Shown in pieces: positions 10,456 through 22,455 of a stretch of 64,000 bases of DNA (its first letter is position 1; the number at the start of each line of letters is the position of its first letter). Where the stretch lies: the NCBI GenBank assembly GCA_023101885.1, contig JALPQD010000412.1:876534-940533 (forward strand), read 5' to 3'. The DNA comes from Typhlomys cinereus. Taxonomy: Eukaryota > Chordata > Mammalia > Rodentia > Platacanthomyidae. The notes under the pieces are model-generated. The model searched no databases. It was not told where the DNA came from and saw nothing but the letters and a program-made list of their open reading frames with translations. The position numbers and the translations under genes were made by a program.

Positions 10456-11480
10456 ACACTCAACCTCTCATTATGTACAGAGAGGTTCTGGAAGAAGTCA
10501 GGCTGCCTACTTGCTGAGAGAGAATGAATAGGTACATTGGGCGAACATGCAGACATTGGCTATATACCTCGAAGCAAGTCCGGTGGTAACTGGTCCTAAA
10601 GTGATGGCTCTTGATGGATAATTCACTTCCCTAGTTTCTATGTCCACTTGCAACTTGGGACCCACAGGAGACATGCCACTCACACCAGGTGCTTTGCTTC
10701 TCATCAGCCACCTCCAGCCAACAACCTCAACCAGTCAGCCCAAGAGACTTCCGTGTTTCCTGCCATTGGTTTTCCTGCTTCCCTTCCTGCCCTTGAGTCC
10801 TGCCACACTCAGGGGATGATAGCCAACTTCCATTCTGTAGGACCACCCTCTGCCTACCGTCTCGCCCCACCCACAGCCTCTCTCCACAGTTTGCGCATAT
10901 TCACACACAGTTTGGTTGGGAGTTTGGGTCCTTCCAGGCAGTTTGCAATGGCCAAGCGTGGTTAATTAAAGTGCCCCCTGGCCCACACACGAACACCACA
11001 GAACTGACTTGGCGAAGGTGGTTTCCCAAGTGGTTGGTGGGCTCCGCTCTGTCTGAGATGAAAAGCAAAAGAGACCCAAGTCTTGTCTCCAATCATTGTG
11101 TTTTCACCAAAAAAATCTCATTAGCCCTGAGACAATGGCACGATTGTCTCGTGGCAGACAAAGGAAAGTGCTGGAAACTTGGGCAAGATACAGCTGAGCC
11201 ACCTGAGTGGCCTGGGCACAGATTTCTGCAGACTGGTGCCCAGCAGTGGGGAGGGCAGAGGCATTTGCCAAGGGTGGTGGCAGCAGCCACTTCGGCACTC
11301 AGATGCCAAGTCATCCCCCCCCCCCCCCAGTCAGAAACATCTCGAACGACCATCTTCTGCACCTGCGGTAAAGATTCAGATTCTACCCTCCTCGGCGAAC
11401 ACCTTGAACTCGGCCCTTGAGGAAGATGCACCCTTGGCAAGAGAACGGAATTTTCTAGTACGGAGAACAAAACATTATCA
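10456..11480. other. Single-copy DNA, no gene recognised
   Basis: Several 100-150 codon frames overlap here on both strands (for example 10971-11420 plus and 11093-11503 minus). They share the same DNA and none resembles a known protein. A C(12) run sits at about 11317-11328. Confidence 0.4.
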
Positions 11481-12250
11481 CAGGCAGAGAACTTAAAACA
11501 CATCTTTTTCGTGCCCAGAGAACGCAGTTTGCAATCAAAGTGGAAATCTCTGCTCCTGGTTTAAAAGAGGAATTAAGATCGTCCCAAAATGAATTCCTGG
11601 CTCCCTCTCCCACCCGGTTCTGATATTTGAAAAGCTCGAAGAGAAGAATTAAGGTTTTCTTTCAGACACGACTCCACAAAGAGCTTCATTTAGCCATGCT
11701 CCTAGGAGCTTGGCAGAGAGGAGAAGGTGAGGGAGACGCGGCGCGGGAGTCTCCCAGACCTGGCAGGGACCCAGGGCCTAGGAAGAGAAGGTGCTAAGCA
11801 TCCTTGTTCTGACTTAAGAATGCCTGCCAATTACCTAAACCAAGGTCCCGATTCCACTCCCGTTAATTAGGCTGACATCGCAGAATTTGCTAGAAGAAAA
11901 GCAGTCTGGAAATCTGCTCTCCTCTGTCTCGATGGCTTCTGTGTCGGCACGTGATCTGGCAGTTACCATAGCAACTATCAGTCGCAAGTGGATTGTCCAC
12001 AAGTTGAACTTGCATCTGACAAGTCAAATTTGTCAGTTGGGGAAAAGTAAAGAAGGTTGCTAATTTTTATTTTCTTGGAAGAGCTTCCTTGGCTCCGGCA
12101 GTTGTCTGCGCCCCGCTTTCCAGCTGGGGAGGCTGTCTCTGTGGTGTAGTCCTGGGTGGTTTTACCCTCTCTTGTCACATCGGTGTGCACCATCGGTGCA
12201 CAGCCAGCTCCAGGGGTCTCCTGGAACCATTTGGAAGGTAAAATAAAACA
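11480..12250. promoter_or_regulatory. Repeat-free candidate regulatory region
   Basis: About 770 bp without any recognisable transposon or simple repeat. It contains homeodomain-like GTTAATTAGG (near 11863), a CACGTG E-box (11948-11953) and a textbook RFX X-box (11962-11975) close together. Conservation cannot be judged from one sequence, so the regulatory role is a guess based on motif density and absence of repeats. Confidence 0.3.
11962..11975. promoter_or_regulatory. RFX X-box motif
   Basis: GTTACCATAGCAAC fits the published RFX consensus GTNRCC-N(0-3)-RGYAAC at every position with a 2-base spacer. RFX proteins bind such sites at ciliary and MHC class II genes. No gene promoter is visible beside it, so function is unknown. 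Confidence 0.5.
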
Positions 12251-12369
12251 CATACTGCGATCCTCCGGAGGCGACAGAAAGGGTCTGTCAGAGACTGGGC
12301 TTCTCTTCGAAAAAGTTCTCCTTCGCTGGCATGAACTGCCCCCCCAACAGACTCACCACTGTGTCTTGT

Positions 12370-12890
12370 GAATGTGAGTGTGCGCATGAGTGTGTGTGCG
12401 TGTGTGACTGTGCATGTGTGTGTGACTGTGGAGGATGTATATGCGAGTGTGCATGTGTGAATGTGAATGTACTGTGAATGTGTGCACGTGAGTGTGTGTA
12501 GTGCGTATGTCTGTGTGTATGCGTGAGAGTATGTCGTGTGAATATGTGTGAGGGAGCATGTGTGAATATGACTGTGTGTGTTGTGAGTTGTATGCTAGAG
12601 TGTGAGGGTGTATGAGTGTGTGAGAGTATGTGTGTGTATGCATGTGTATATGTCTATATGTGTTACAGAGAGTATAGGAGTGTGTTATGTGAGTGTGTAA
12701 TATGTGTATGTATGAGTGTGTGTATGTGAGAGTGTGATACACAGTGTGTATATGTGTGTGAGCATGTGTACTGCGTGACTATGGATGCTCTGGTGAGGTG
12801 TGTGTGCGTGCACAAATGTGCATGTGAGCATGTGTATGCGTGACTGTGGATGCTCCGGTGAGGCGTGTGTGCGTGCACGAGTGTGTCTGT
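12370..12890 (+). repeat. TG-rich variant repeat array
   Basis: Irregular TGTGTG/TGAGTG/TGAATG units extend for about 520 bp. A 66-bp unit beginning GAGCATGTGTA, with an internal GGATGCTCTGGTGAGG, is repeated in tandem at about 12760 and 12826. The long His/Thr minus-strand frames across it are repeat artefacts. Confidence 0.9.
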
Positions 12891-13376
12891 CCTCAGCAGG
12901 TGATGATTTGCACAGCCTGGGTTTATCCAACTGGAAATGAAAAGCTGTTTCATAAAGCCTGTTCCACCAAGACACTGCTGCAGGAAACCTTGAGACCCCT
13001 GAGGAGGACAGGCAAGCCCCCTGAGGAGCAGATGGGAACGGAGGCCCTGTACTGCTGAGCCCCTCTTCTGAGGCATGTGCTACCTCATTCTCCTTTGGAT
13101 AAGGCCCTCGCAGGGGCTCAGGCTTTCAGATGCTCTTAGCAATTACCTCACCCTGAAGAATGACCTTAGGGCGGAAGGAGTCTGAAGGCTGTGGTTTGGC
13201 CCAGCTGTTAGACCTGGTTGCACTTGACAAAGCTGCTCATCTCAGATAGATAGATGTCCCTCCTCTGTCATTTGAACCTTGAATGCCCTCTGAAGGCTTG
13301 GATCCCTGTTTATTGTACCATTGACTAGAGACAGAACTTTTAGGAAGTAGGACCTAGTGGCAAGAAGTTGCATGGT
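12891..13376. other. Single-copy DNA between two TG arrays
   Basis: A CTGTCCTCAGCAG-like acceptor string at about 12888-12900 precedes a frame ending at a TGA near 13058. The resulting peptide resembles nothing known to me, so I do not call an exon. Confidence 0.35.
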
Positions 13377-13670
13377 GAGTGTGCTTGTGTGTGCATGTGT
13401 ATATATGTGTGAGTGCATGAATGTGAATGAGTGTATGTGTGGTGCTTGTGTGTGTGCATGTGTGTATATGTGTGTGTGAGTGTATGAGTACATGTGTGGT
13501 GTTTGTGTATGTGCATGTGTATATATATATATGTGTGTGAGTGTATATGTGAATGTGTGGTGCTTGTGTGTGCATATGTGTGTATATGTGTGTATGAGTG
13601 TATGTGTATATGTGTGGTGCTTATGTGTGTATATGTGCATATATGTATGTGTATGAATGTGTAGCAGTTC
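13377..13670 (+). repeat. TG minisatellite with about 58-bp higher-order unit
   Basis: GGTGCTTGTG-type anchors recur at about 13380, 13441, 13498, 13559 and 13616, giving a 57-61 bp period. Each unit contains GCATGTGTGTATATGTGTGTGAGTGTATG variants. Confidence 0.85.
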
Positions 13671-13675
13671 ATTTG

Positions 13676-14085
13676 CATGATTGCTGATAAATCTCCATCA
13701 AACAGTTTAAGGGAACAAGGGGTTTATTTTCTTACGATAGTCCGGTTAAAGTTTGGAGTCCAGCTGATGGGAGATCACACCAATACCAGGGCCAAGGGAA
13801 CTGGCTATACCATCTCTACATAGCAGCTAAGAGAGGGACGACTTTTCCTTGCCAGACCAGCATGTCTGGCCAAATGTACACAAGGATGCCAACTCTCTCA
13901 ACTAGTTCTCTGTGTTTTATCCAGGGCCTAATCCCACCCATCATGGGCTGGGCCTTTCCCATCGGCCAGACAATCTCTTGCAGGTTTGCTTTGGGCTGAA
14001 CTCAACCACTAATTCTCCACAAATGTGCCCAGAGCTTAAACCCTCAACTGTCAAGTTGACACCTTTGCCTAACCATGCCAGAGTG
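13676..14085 (-). mobile_element. MaLR-like solo LTR
   Basis: Reversed LTR blocks are clear: GATAAATCTCCATCAAACAGTTTAAGG, GGGGTTTATTTTCTTACG, AGTTTGGAGTCC, then CCCACCCATCATGGGCTGGGCC and CCTCAACTGTCAAGTTGACA. Related TG minisatellite units lie on both sides, so the LTR probably sits inside one former array. Confidence 0.6.
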
Positions 14086-14250
14086 TGTGTTTATACGTGA
14101 TGCGTGTGTGTGTGCGTGTGTGTGTGTGTGCATGTGTGTATATGTGTGTGTGAGTTTATGTGTTTATATGTGGTGCGTGTGTGTGTGTGTGTGCATGTGT
14201 GTATAAGTGTGTGTGAGTGTGTGTGTTTATGCGTGGTGCGTGTGTATATG
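14086..14250 (+). repeat. TG minisatellite, about 72-bp unit
   Basis: Units of GGTGCGTGTGTGTGTG...GCATGTGTGTATATGTGTGTGTGAG repeat at about 72 bp. Unit content is like the 13377-13670 array. Confidence 0.85.
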
Positions 14251-14500
14251 TGTGCCCGTTTTGCACATGTAGGAGCCAGAGCAGGATGTCGACTGTGTTC
14301 TTCTGTTGCCCTTCACTTTATGCATTAGAGACTGGGTCTCTCACTGAACCAAAAGCTCACCACTGTAGCTAGGCTGGGAGCTCCTGGGATCTACCTGTCT
14401 CTGCTTCTCAAGGCATGAGTATCTGTGCCCAGCATTGCGCATGGGTGCTGGGCGTTTAAAATCAGATCTTCATGCTTTTAGAGCTAATGCTATTTCCCAC
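14251..14500 (-). mobile_element. B3-like SINE, diverged
   Basis: Read backwards it shows the B3 order: a TG tail, GACTGGGTCTCTCACTGAACC, AAAGCTCACCACTGTAGCTAGGCTGG, GAGCTCCTGGGATCTACCTGTCTCTGC, and GGTGCTGGG near the head. Boundaries are approximate. Confidence 0.55.
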
Positions 14501-15895
14501 TGAAACTTCCCACAGCCTGGGCTTGCTTGTGTTTACATCAAGAATTAAATGTTGGTGAATTTTTAATTTTAAAAATCTTTATTTATTTGTGTGCGTGTCT
14601 GTGTGTATGTAAAAATGCACAGAATACTTATAATGCCCAGCATCTAGTAAAATTCCCATAAACGATACCTTTAAGCTGCTACTTTGCCCTCCCCCCTCAT
14701 CTTCCTCATCCTCTTCCTCCCTTTCCTGTCCCCACTGGTTACTTATATGATCTCCCCTTTCACAATGGAGTGCGGATCTAATAGAGCTGCAGGCAACACA
14801 CCAAGAGGTTGTCCCCCATATACTTGAAAGTGAGGAAAGGATCACGATGCAACAATGAGACCCACATGCTTTGATGTGAGCAGAAGAATGTTCTAGAAGG
14901 TGATAAGAAGGAAGCCCTATTAACCAGGAATCCTGGGTTCCTTCAATCTAGAGCTCTGTGAAAGAAAGGAACTCCAGGGTGGGTATAGTCAAGATGCATT
15001 AGATATGTGTTTAAAATTTTTCTGGATAGTTTAGTTCTTTGTGTCTACTTCTTTTTTTTAATTTATTTTTTTATCCTGGGGTTGGGGAGATGGCCTAGGA
15101 GTTGCATGTATACGGTCAAAGAACAAAAAGAATAAATAAAAATATTATTATAGAAAGAAGATTTTCCTGATGTTATTAAAGCCCATGATTTATAATTGAC
15201 TTTATTAAAATACTGATGTTGAGGTGGGCTTGGGGTAGAGCCCTGAACTCACAGGCCTTCTTGGGGCGAGGCAGAGCCTCCAACTCAAAGCTCATAGTCA
15301 GACTGACAACCGGGAAGAGGAAGGAAGGGGAGGAGGAGAAGGTCAGAAGGATTCAGTCAGACGTCCTGGATTCAAGTCTCCATAATTCTAGACACATACA
15401 CAGAAATCAGGACTTCCAGGGATGGGGGGAGGTAGGAACAAAGGCAAAAGGTTGAGAAAGAAGAAAGAGCTCATGAGGTTCAAACACTCTTCGGTAAGCG
15501 ATAAACCAAGATACCCTGAGATGTGGCCCGCTGAGTGCTGGGAATGAGGGTCTATGATCATGGTGTTCAAGAATGCCCCAAACCAATCAGAAACCCCAGC
15601 TACCGGCACGCACATCCACACCCTTGGCTGGGAACACTTAGCTAGTCACCAGAGACAACGTTAACTGATGGCGAAGCCACAATTGCCAGGGAAATGGAGT
15701 TGTCCACCATGGTTGTATCTTTCCATCGCCTCCTGATCCAGCCTGACCCAAGCCACCATTTCCGTCCACCAGGCACAGCGGATGACGCCACCTGGCCTAC
15801 TTGAGTGCCCGCTGCCCTGCCCGGGCAACCTCAGTCAGTGTACTTGGCACAAATGAAACATGGAGCTAGCGGAGGACCTGGTCACCCCAGGTGCC
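14501..15895. other. Mostly single-copy DNA with a 5' SINE scrap
   Basis: A short head GGGGTTGGGGAGATGGCCTAGGAGTTGC at about 15077-15104 is a broken SINE. Nothing else is recognised. Confidence 0.4.
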
Positions 15896-16200
15896 GTTAC
15901 TGTGTTCACAGGCGGCATGATTGACAGTAGCCAAGATGTGGAGCACGGACATAAAAATGACGAAGAACCACGCAGCATCCATATGACAGTGCATGAGCCG
16001 GCCACAAAAAGGAGGGGATTCTGTCACGTGTTGCAGCATGGATACGCCCAGAGAACGTTACACTAGTGAAATTAGTCACAAGACACACACTATACGGAAC
16101 CACTTACAGGAGGCACACGAAGCACTCTTAGAAATAGTGGAATAATGGTTGCCAGGGACTCCAGGAAGGAAAAACAGAGGTGACAATCAGCAGGCTTTGA
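15896..16200 (+). mobile_element. Ancient L1M-type LINE-1 3' fragment
   Basis: The order of blocks matches the end of old mammalian L1s: GACAGTAGCCAAGATGTGGAG, CATAAAAATGACGAAG, AGTGAAATTAGTCACAAGACACAC, CACTTACAGGAGGCAC and AGAAATAGTGGAATAATGGTTGCCAGGGACT. It is strongly diverged, with a scrambled middle. The 68-codon frame here is a remnant and not a gene. Confidence 0.65.
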
Positions 16201-16265
16201 CTTTCAGTTAAATGAGATGAATTAGTTCTAGAGATCCACCATACGACACTGCCTGCTGTGACCGT

Positions 16266-16275
16266 GCGTGTGTGC

Positions 16276-16315
<40 letters not shown>

Positions 16316-16522
16316 AAGAGGGCACTTGATTTGTGTGCCTGTCTCCGGAGCCCAAGGGTGACATCAGGAATCCTCCTGGATTGCTCTACCTTATTGCTTT
16401 GCTCAGGACTTTTCCAGGCTCTGCCTTCCAGAAACAGGATTGCAGGTGTCCACCATTTGTACCTAGGATTGCAATCTGGGGATCTGAACTCAGGTCCCCT
16501 TGAGTCATCTCCCCAATCCCAG
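16266..16522 (-). mobile_element. tRNA-derived SINE (main family)
   Basis: On the minus strand it starts CCTGGGATTGGGGAGATGACTCAAGGGGACCTGAGTTCAGATCCCC and ends in the AGGGCACTTG... 3' block and a (CA)n tail of about 45 bp. The head lacks part of the A-box to B-box spacer. Confidence 0.85.
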
Positions 16523-16599
16523 GATAAAAAAATTAAAGTAAAAATATTTAAAAATTTTAAAAATTTAAAAAAGAAGTAGACCCAAATAAATGAACTATC

Positions 16600-16985
16600 C
16601 AGAAGAAAAGAAAGAAAGAAAGAGAGAGAAAGAGAGAGAGAGGAGGGAGAGAGGGAGAAAGGGAAGGAGGGAGGGAGAGAGGGAGGGAAGGAAAGGAAGG
16701 GAGGAAAGGAAGAAGGGAGGGAGGGAGGAAGGGAAGAAGGGAGGGAGGGAGGCAGGGAGAGAGAAAGAGAGATAGAGAGAGAAAGAAGAGAAAGCAAAAG
16801 AAAGAGAAGAAGAGGTGGTAATGAAGGAAGGAAGGACGAAGGAAGTCACCCGGACGGAAAGAAGCACGAGATCAGACAGAAGAAGAGAAAGAAAGAAGAA
16901 AAGAAAAGAAAGAAGAAAAGAACGAAAGAAAGAACGAAAAAGAAGAGAGAAGATAAGAAGAAGAAAGAAAGAAAGAAAGGAGAGA
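16600..16985 (+). repeat. Purine tract (GAAA/GGGA) simple repeat
   Basis: About 390 bp of nearly pure purine. A GGGAGG-rich left half grades into a GAAAGAAAG right half. Such tracts can form triplex DNA. Ser/Phe/Leu and Lys/Arg/Glu frames here are artefacts. Confidence 0.9.
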
Positions 16986-18080
16986 GGAACCTATATCCTT
17001 GGGCAGAAGTAGGGGAGGCAGAGAGGGCTCGCTGGGGTGGCTGCCTTGAGAGAGGCCAAAGGCAGACGTAGCCAGCACCCCAGGCTTATTTCCTGGGGAC
17101 TCTCCTCCTCCTATGGCTGGCACAGCTCCAGGATCTGGAGATGAAGAGCAAAGACAAACTTCAGATAGCTCAGGGCAGGTGGCAGCCGACAGACGTGTCC
17201 ACACTCAGGTTACTGGCCTTGCCCATCCTGCTGGCCAGCCACAGGGTCGGGAGAATCCCAGGCCCAACCTGACCTTTTGGTTTGCACAAGCTTTTAAGCT
17301 GCAGTCTCGCGGCTGCCCCCTGTCCACCACGCATCCCCGAGACCTCGGCAGAACCCCTGAAGGCAAGCGCGGCTTCTCGCACAGCAGACCTGCCACTCGG
17401 CTCGGAGCCACCCACAAGCTCTGCCTGTCACATGGGTTCTGTAGGGTGAAGCCGAGCTGGGGAACACCAGATTAGATGGCACCCAGGAAAGGGTCCTGCA
17501 AGGTCCCAGTCTCTCTCCTGTGGGCTTGAGCTAAGGAACAGGGAAATGCGACCAGTCCCCAACACAGTTGCCTGAGCTACCCTCATTCTGTCTTGTCCTT
17601 TAGATATATCACTTATACTGGCAAGGGGAGCACCCCCAACCCGCCCCACCCCCAGAAAACACCTGAGCAGCCTGAGGGAACTAGTCCCACCCTGGGCTTC
17701 CCATATCAGGCAGTGGGGAGGGTTGTCGTGACTCCTTCACGGGCAGTAGGATTGCTCCACTTACAAGGGAGGGAGGCTTTCCAGGAGCCCAGCAAGGTCT
17801 CCGCGAGGGGCGAAGGTTGGCACAGAGCCCTGGCATGGGATCAGGATGCTGACAGGCCCACTGTCTGCCTCCGTGGGTGGGGTCTGTGTTTGTGGCCCAG
17901 CTCCCTCGCAGGCGCTCCTGTGTAATGGAGGGAGGGAGGAGGCTGCAGAAGAGGAGACTCACGGCTGACTCGCTGGAATGGCGCCAGTTCTAGAAAGTTC
18001 CTGACGAGGGGCGCTGCCTAAACCACAGGTCTAGATTCCCCCACAATTTTGTGTTGACACAAATGTTAAGGACTAGTCAT
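16986..18080. other. Single-copy DNA, no gene recognised
   Basis: GC-rich, with overlapping 60-120 codon frames on both strands and no recognisable domain. I see no exon I would defend. Confidence 0.4.
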
Positions 18081-18082
18081 AG

Positions 18083-18875
18083 ACCTGCGGCCCCCATACC
18101 CTACACATGTACACGTGTACATGCATGCACATACAGCCCACATCTGCATGAATGTATACACCTACTTCAGGCTTGTGTGTATACATACACACATGTATAC
18201 ATACATATGCATGCTCTATACATGCATGCGTGTGTATGCAAACACACACATACTCCACACATGCATGCATATGTGAACATATGTATGCATATGCATTATG
18301 TATGCATATATACACATAGCCATATGTACAGACATGCATACTCTACATATGAATGTGCATGTACACATACACATACCTACACATATATGTGTATGCATAT
18401 ACACATTATATACACACCCATGCGTGCATGCATACACACACCCATGTACACGTGTGTATATGTACCCCATGCATGCACATATGTGTATGCACAAATATAA
18501 GCAACACATGCACACACATCTCGCACATGTATGTGTGTACACAAATGCAATATCTGACACATGTATGAGTGTGTATGCACACATACACAAGTACACATAC
18601 ATGTATACACTTCACACATACACCCATGTGTATGCATATACATACACATAGTTCACACATGCATGCATGTTCGTGTATGCACAAATATAAACACAACACA
18701 TGCACACACATGTATACATATCTCACATGTGTGTGTACACAAATGCAATATCTGACACATGCATAAATGTGTATGCACACGTGCCCTTGTGCACATATAT
18801 ACATATAAACACCCCACATATACCCATGCATATACACATAGTTCACACATGCATGCATGTTTATATGTTGTATGC
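18083..18875 (+). repeat. Alternating purine-pyrimidine CA/TG/CATG array with about 190-bp higher-order unit
   Basis: Almost 800 bp of alternating ACAC, ATAC and ACATGCAT steps. A unit marked by GCACAAATATAA recurs at 18489 and 18679, and ACACAAATGCAATATCTGACACATG recurs at about 18540 and 18737, so a diverged 190-197 bp tandem duplication lies inside it. Confidence 0.9.
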
Positions 18876-20618
18876 ATGCTCACGCACTTAGGGCTGTACA
18901 ATTCAGGCAACATACTCCTTCGGACGCAGGGCTGCTCAGGGAACTCTTTAGATGTCTGCCTGGTCCAGATGCCCCTTCTGGGAGACTGCCTCTGCATCCC
19001 AGCCTGGGAGTCGCATGTGTTCTATGATACCTTGTAATCGTTAATGTTCCCCAGAAACATCAGAGAACATACACAGAGACAGCCCTTCATATATAACAGC
19101 TTGACTTGCAGTATTTCAACTTGACGTGGGTGCTAAAGCAATATGCATTTCAGCACAACCTGCACCGCACATAATGAACTTGGAATATTGCTCTTTTCCC
19201 CGTTCCTGTGGGGCTGGGTAGTGATCAACTGTCCCCACCCAGCAGGCTCAGAGCCAAGAGGAGCCCAGGCTGTGTTAGTCTGAGTCCGAAGGCAGGAAAA
19301 GGCCAACGTCCAGCTCGTCCAATTCAAATGTAGTCAGGCAGGAAGGAACGCCCTGCCGCTTGGATGAGACCCAACGGCGCGGGGATGGGACGGCCTGCTT
19401 GACTCGGCCTGTCCACTTAAACGCTGATCTCATCGAAAACAGTCTTTTGACTAAACGTCTGTCTGACACCTGTGACCCAGTCAGGTGGATGCATAGAAGA
19501 AATTCAATATCTCAGTCCTCGGTTCAGCCACGTTCCTGCTCCAAGGGACATTTCCCCAGGGACCAAGGGCTCAGCTGCTGTCTGTGGAGGAGATTTCTCC
19601 TTCCTCTTTCTTTCCTTCCTCTTTCCCAGGGTTCCGAGCATCGCAGACGGCAGTGGCGCTGCACCGGTTCTTCCCTTGGATCTTCAGCAGACACACACCT
19701 GCTTGCCTGGATGAGCTCTGTGTCACTGTCACCCTCAGGCGGCCCCGGCTGCCCTCCCTCAGGCACTCCCTCCTGGTGGGGAGTCTCCCTGGATCCCTCC
19801 CGTGTAGTGCTGGGCTGGGTCCTGGCCACAGAACAGGCCTGAGTCAGGTCATCTGCTGGTGCTTATGACTGAAAATTGAAAGCTGAGAGAGGGGGAAAGG
19901 GAGGGGAGGGGGAGGGGAGGGGGAGAGGGAGGATGGACTCATGTAATGGCCCAGTGTGGAGATCATAGGACGGATTGCAAGTCATTTCTCTTTTTCTACC
20001 AACGTTCTTTCCAAGAGGTGGAGCACGGACAACCTGTTTAGGGTACTTTGCCGTGTTACCCTGAAGAGAGGCAGGCAGGTGGGATGGGTGGCGGATGCTG
20101 TGTCCCCTGAGTTGTATCTGCAGGGGATGTGGCCGTGGTGGGATTCCAGGGTAAAATGGGTGGGGGGAAGCTAAGTACCTGCCCCTCAGATAAGAAGACA
20201 TCTCAGGAGTGACCTCAATTAACCATCCATTCATGGGGGAGCCGTTTGCTCAAAGTCACAGAACTGTGCCCAGACCAGACACAAATTTCGTTTTGGCTAA
20301 AGACCTAAGTGGAAAAGCAGATTTTTCCAACCACCGAAAAACACACCTATGATTTCACAGGGAAGATTACAGCGCATTCATCTGAGCATGACCCGTACTC
20401 TGGCTTTCCTCTCTAGTTCCTGGTTCTCTTCCTCTTCTCTCCTGCCTGTAGCTAGGATAAGAAAATGCTAATCTACCTTGTCTGAGATCTGGTCTTAAGC
20501 CATCCTTCCTTCCACAGGGGTCGCGCCCATTCCCAGGAGGCAGGGGGCTGCAGAGAGAGACCAGGGAACGCTTAAAGGCCCTCTGGTTTTCTCTTCATGG
20601 TCCTAACAGTCGCTCGCA
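18876..20618. other. Single-copy DNA, no gene recognised
   Basis: The only structure seen is a short GGGGAGGGG run at about 19888-19935. The 160-codon frame at 19360-19842 overlaps equally long frames in other registers, so it is not supported. Confidence 0.4.
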
Positions 20619-20830
20619 CTTTAGTCAGTTTTTTCGTTGCTGTCACAAAACACGTGAGCTAAGCACTTTGAAGGAGGTCTTTGCATATTGGCTGAGCAGG
20701 TGGGGGAGGGCACAGGCCAGAGAAGGCTACCCAATGATGGTGGCCCTAGCAGGTGGAATCTAGGACCCCATGAGACCTGATGGTGGACATCAGGAAAGGG
20801 AGGGGGTCTTCCCAGTCACAGATCTCAGGG
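20619..20830 (-). mobile_element. MaLR-like LTR fragment
   Basis: TAGTCAGTTTTTTCGTTGCTGTCACAAAACACGTGAGCTAAGCACTTTG is the typical reversed 3' end of a rodent MaLR LTR. It is followed by GGAGGTCTTTGCATATTGGCTGAG. The remaining part is degenerate. Confidence 0.5.
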
Positions 20831-22455
20831 TAGGGGAATGACAGAAGAAAGTTAGTCGTGGAAAGAAAAGATCAGAAAGTGATAGTGTCTATGGAATAGA
20901 CCACACCTCTGAGCTGCGCATCTCACACTGCAGGAGACTACGAAAGACACAGACGACTTGAAGAGTCACTGTAAACCTGAAGCCTTCGGCGTCTCAGCAG
21001 TTAGAAAAGCGCATCCTGTGCCTCTCTGCGCCCGTCTTTCTCCCAGCACCCCCTGCGGGAACGGCCTGTGTGCCGCTTCTCATTCTCTCACTTGGCTCTG
21101 TAAGTCTGCTGTTCACGAGTGGTCTCCGAGCATGATCCAGCTGCTTTGAGAAAGTGAGGGTGGTCAGCCTGCCCCACTGTGTAAAGAGAGGGTGCGATGC
21201 CCCCCTCAGGTGGGCCCCTAGAAGAAGAAAAGGCAGCCCACTGCGTCAGAGGCTGGCCTGGGCCTCCCTGGCGCGACCTCATGAGTGGGTATCTGGGAGC
21301 TTCGCCAAGAGAAGGCCCAGCCTGCCGGATCACAGATTCCTTGCAGTGCCCGAGGCTCGGAGGCCCAAGGGGGCAGCGCCAGTCAGAGTGTGCTCCGAGG
21401 AGCCTGTCCGCTCCCGCCCAGACCAGCCAGGTAGGTACCCAGCCTCCAACTTACCTGAGGCTCCTACGGACAATTCCTCCCATAAATTTCCACCAAAAAA
21501 GTATGATCCCCTGACCACAATCCGTTGACATCTACACACAAATGCTCTGGAGGCATACCTATGGGGTCGACGTGGCCCCAAGTAGAGGACCAGCAACAGT
21601 GGAGAAACTCCTTGCAGGGGAGGGGTCCAGGGTGAGCCGATGCATGGAGCCGGGCCATGCAAAGCCTTGATCTCTGCAGCATCAAAGGCTGATCCCGATT
21701 TAACCCCTGACTGGTACCTTAACCCTCTTCCTCCCCCATCGCTCGGCATCCATCATCCGTTAGCCTGTGTCACAAGCCTCTGGCCAGATTAACCTCCTTC
21801 CTGCCGGCTCATACCAGCATCATCGGGTATGCGATAAAATTTTTACGATAATCCATGAAAATGTTTTTAGGATTGGGATGACTTTCTTTTTTATCGCTAT
21901 GACTTTAATCAAACATACTAATGTCTAAGATCAAAAATATCCTGTGTGATGTTTTGATGCATGCATACAATGCATAATGGGAGCTTAGCATTTATAGCCC
22001 GCATACACTTTGCAACATAGTTTTTTTATTTGCATGTAATATTTGTACACAATATGGGGTGCAGCATGATATTTCAGGGCATGTTGTATGGGGTATTTTT
22101 CTTTGGCAGCTGGGAAGTGAGAAGAGGGTAACAGTGAGGAGAGCTACGTGGGAGGAACCAGGTGCCCAATTGGAAGAAAGAAATGAGGAGGCACTGGGGA
22201 GATAAGACAAAGTCTAAACCTCTTTTGAATTATGTGGTGATATTACCAGGGTCTGCCCAGGAGAGCGGGGTCACAGCCCGATCTGAAGCAACATCCTGGG
22301 AATGACCTGGTCAGTCCAGTCTAGTGAGGTGGCCACAGCTCAGTCCTGGGAATTCGGCTCCCAGATCCTGCTCTGGAGGTCCAAGGTCAAGGGCAGTCTA
22401 GTCGTGGCCTTGCCAGTAGACTTCCCACATGGTCCGGATTGTCACATATGAAGAA
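20831..22455. other. Single-copy DNA, no gene recognised
   Basis: GC-rich to about 21750, then AT-rich. The frames at 21154-21528 and 21330-21749 run in opposite directions over shared DNA, and neither is recognisable. Confidence 0.4.

Noticed and set aside
13377..13670. CRISPR-like array
   Set aside because: The regular 58-bp period comes from a TG minisatellite. There are no repeat-spacer units, and the DNA is mammalian.
15860..16066. 68-codon frame with natural-looking composition
   Set aside because: It lies in an old L1 3' end whose block order is recognisable.
16228..16867. 189-codon minus-strand frame
   Set aside because: It crosses a purine tract, a SINE and a CA repeat, with no protein domain.
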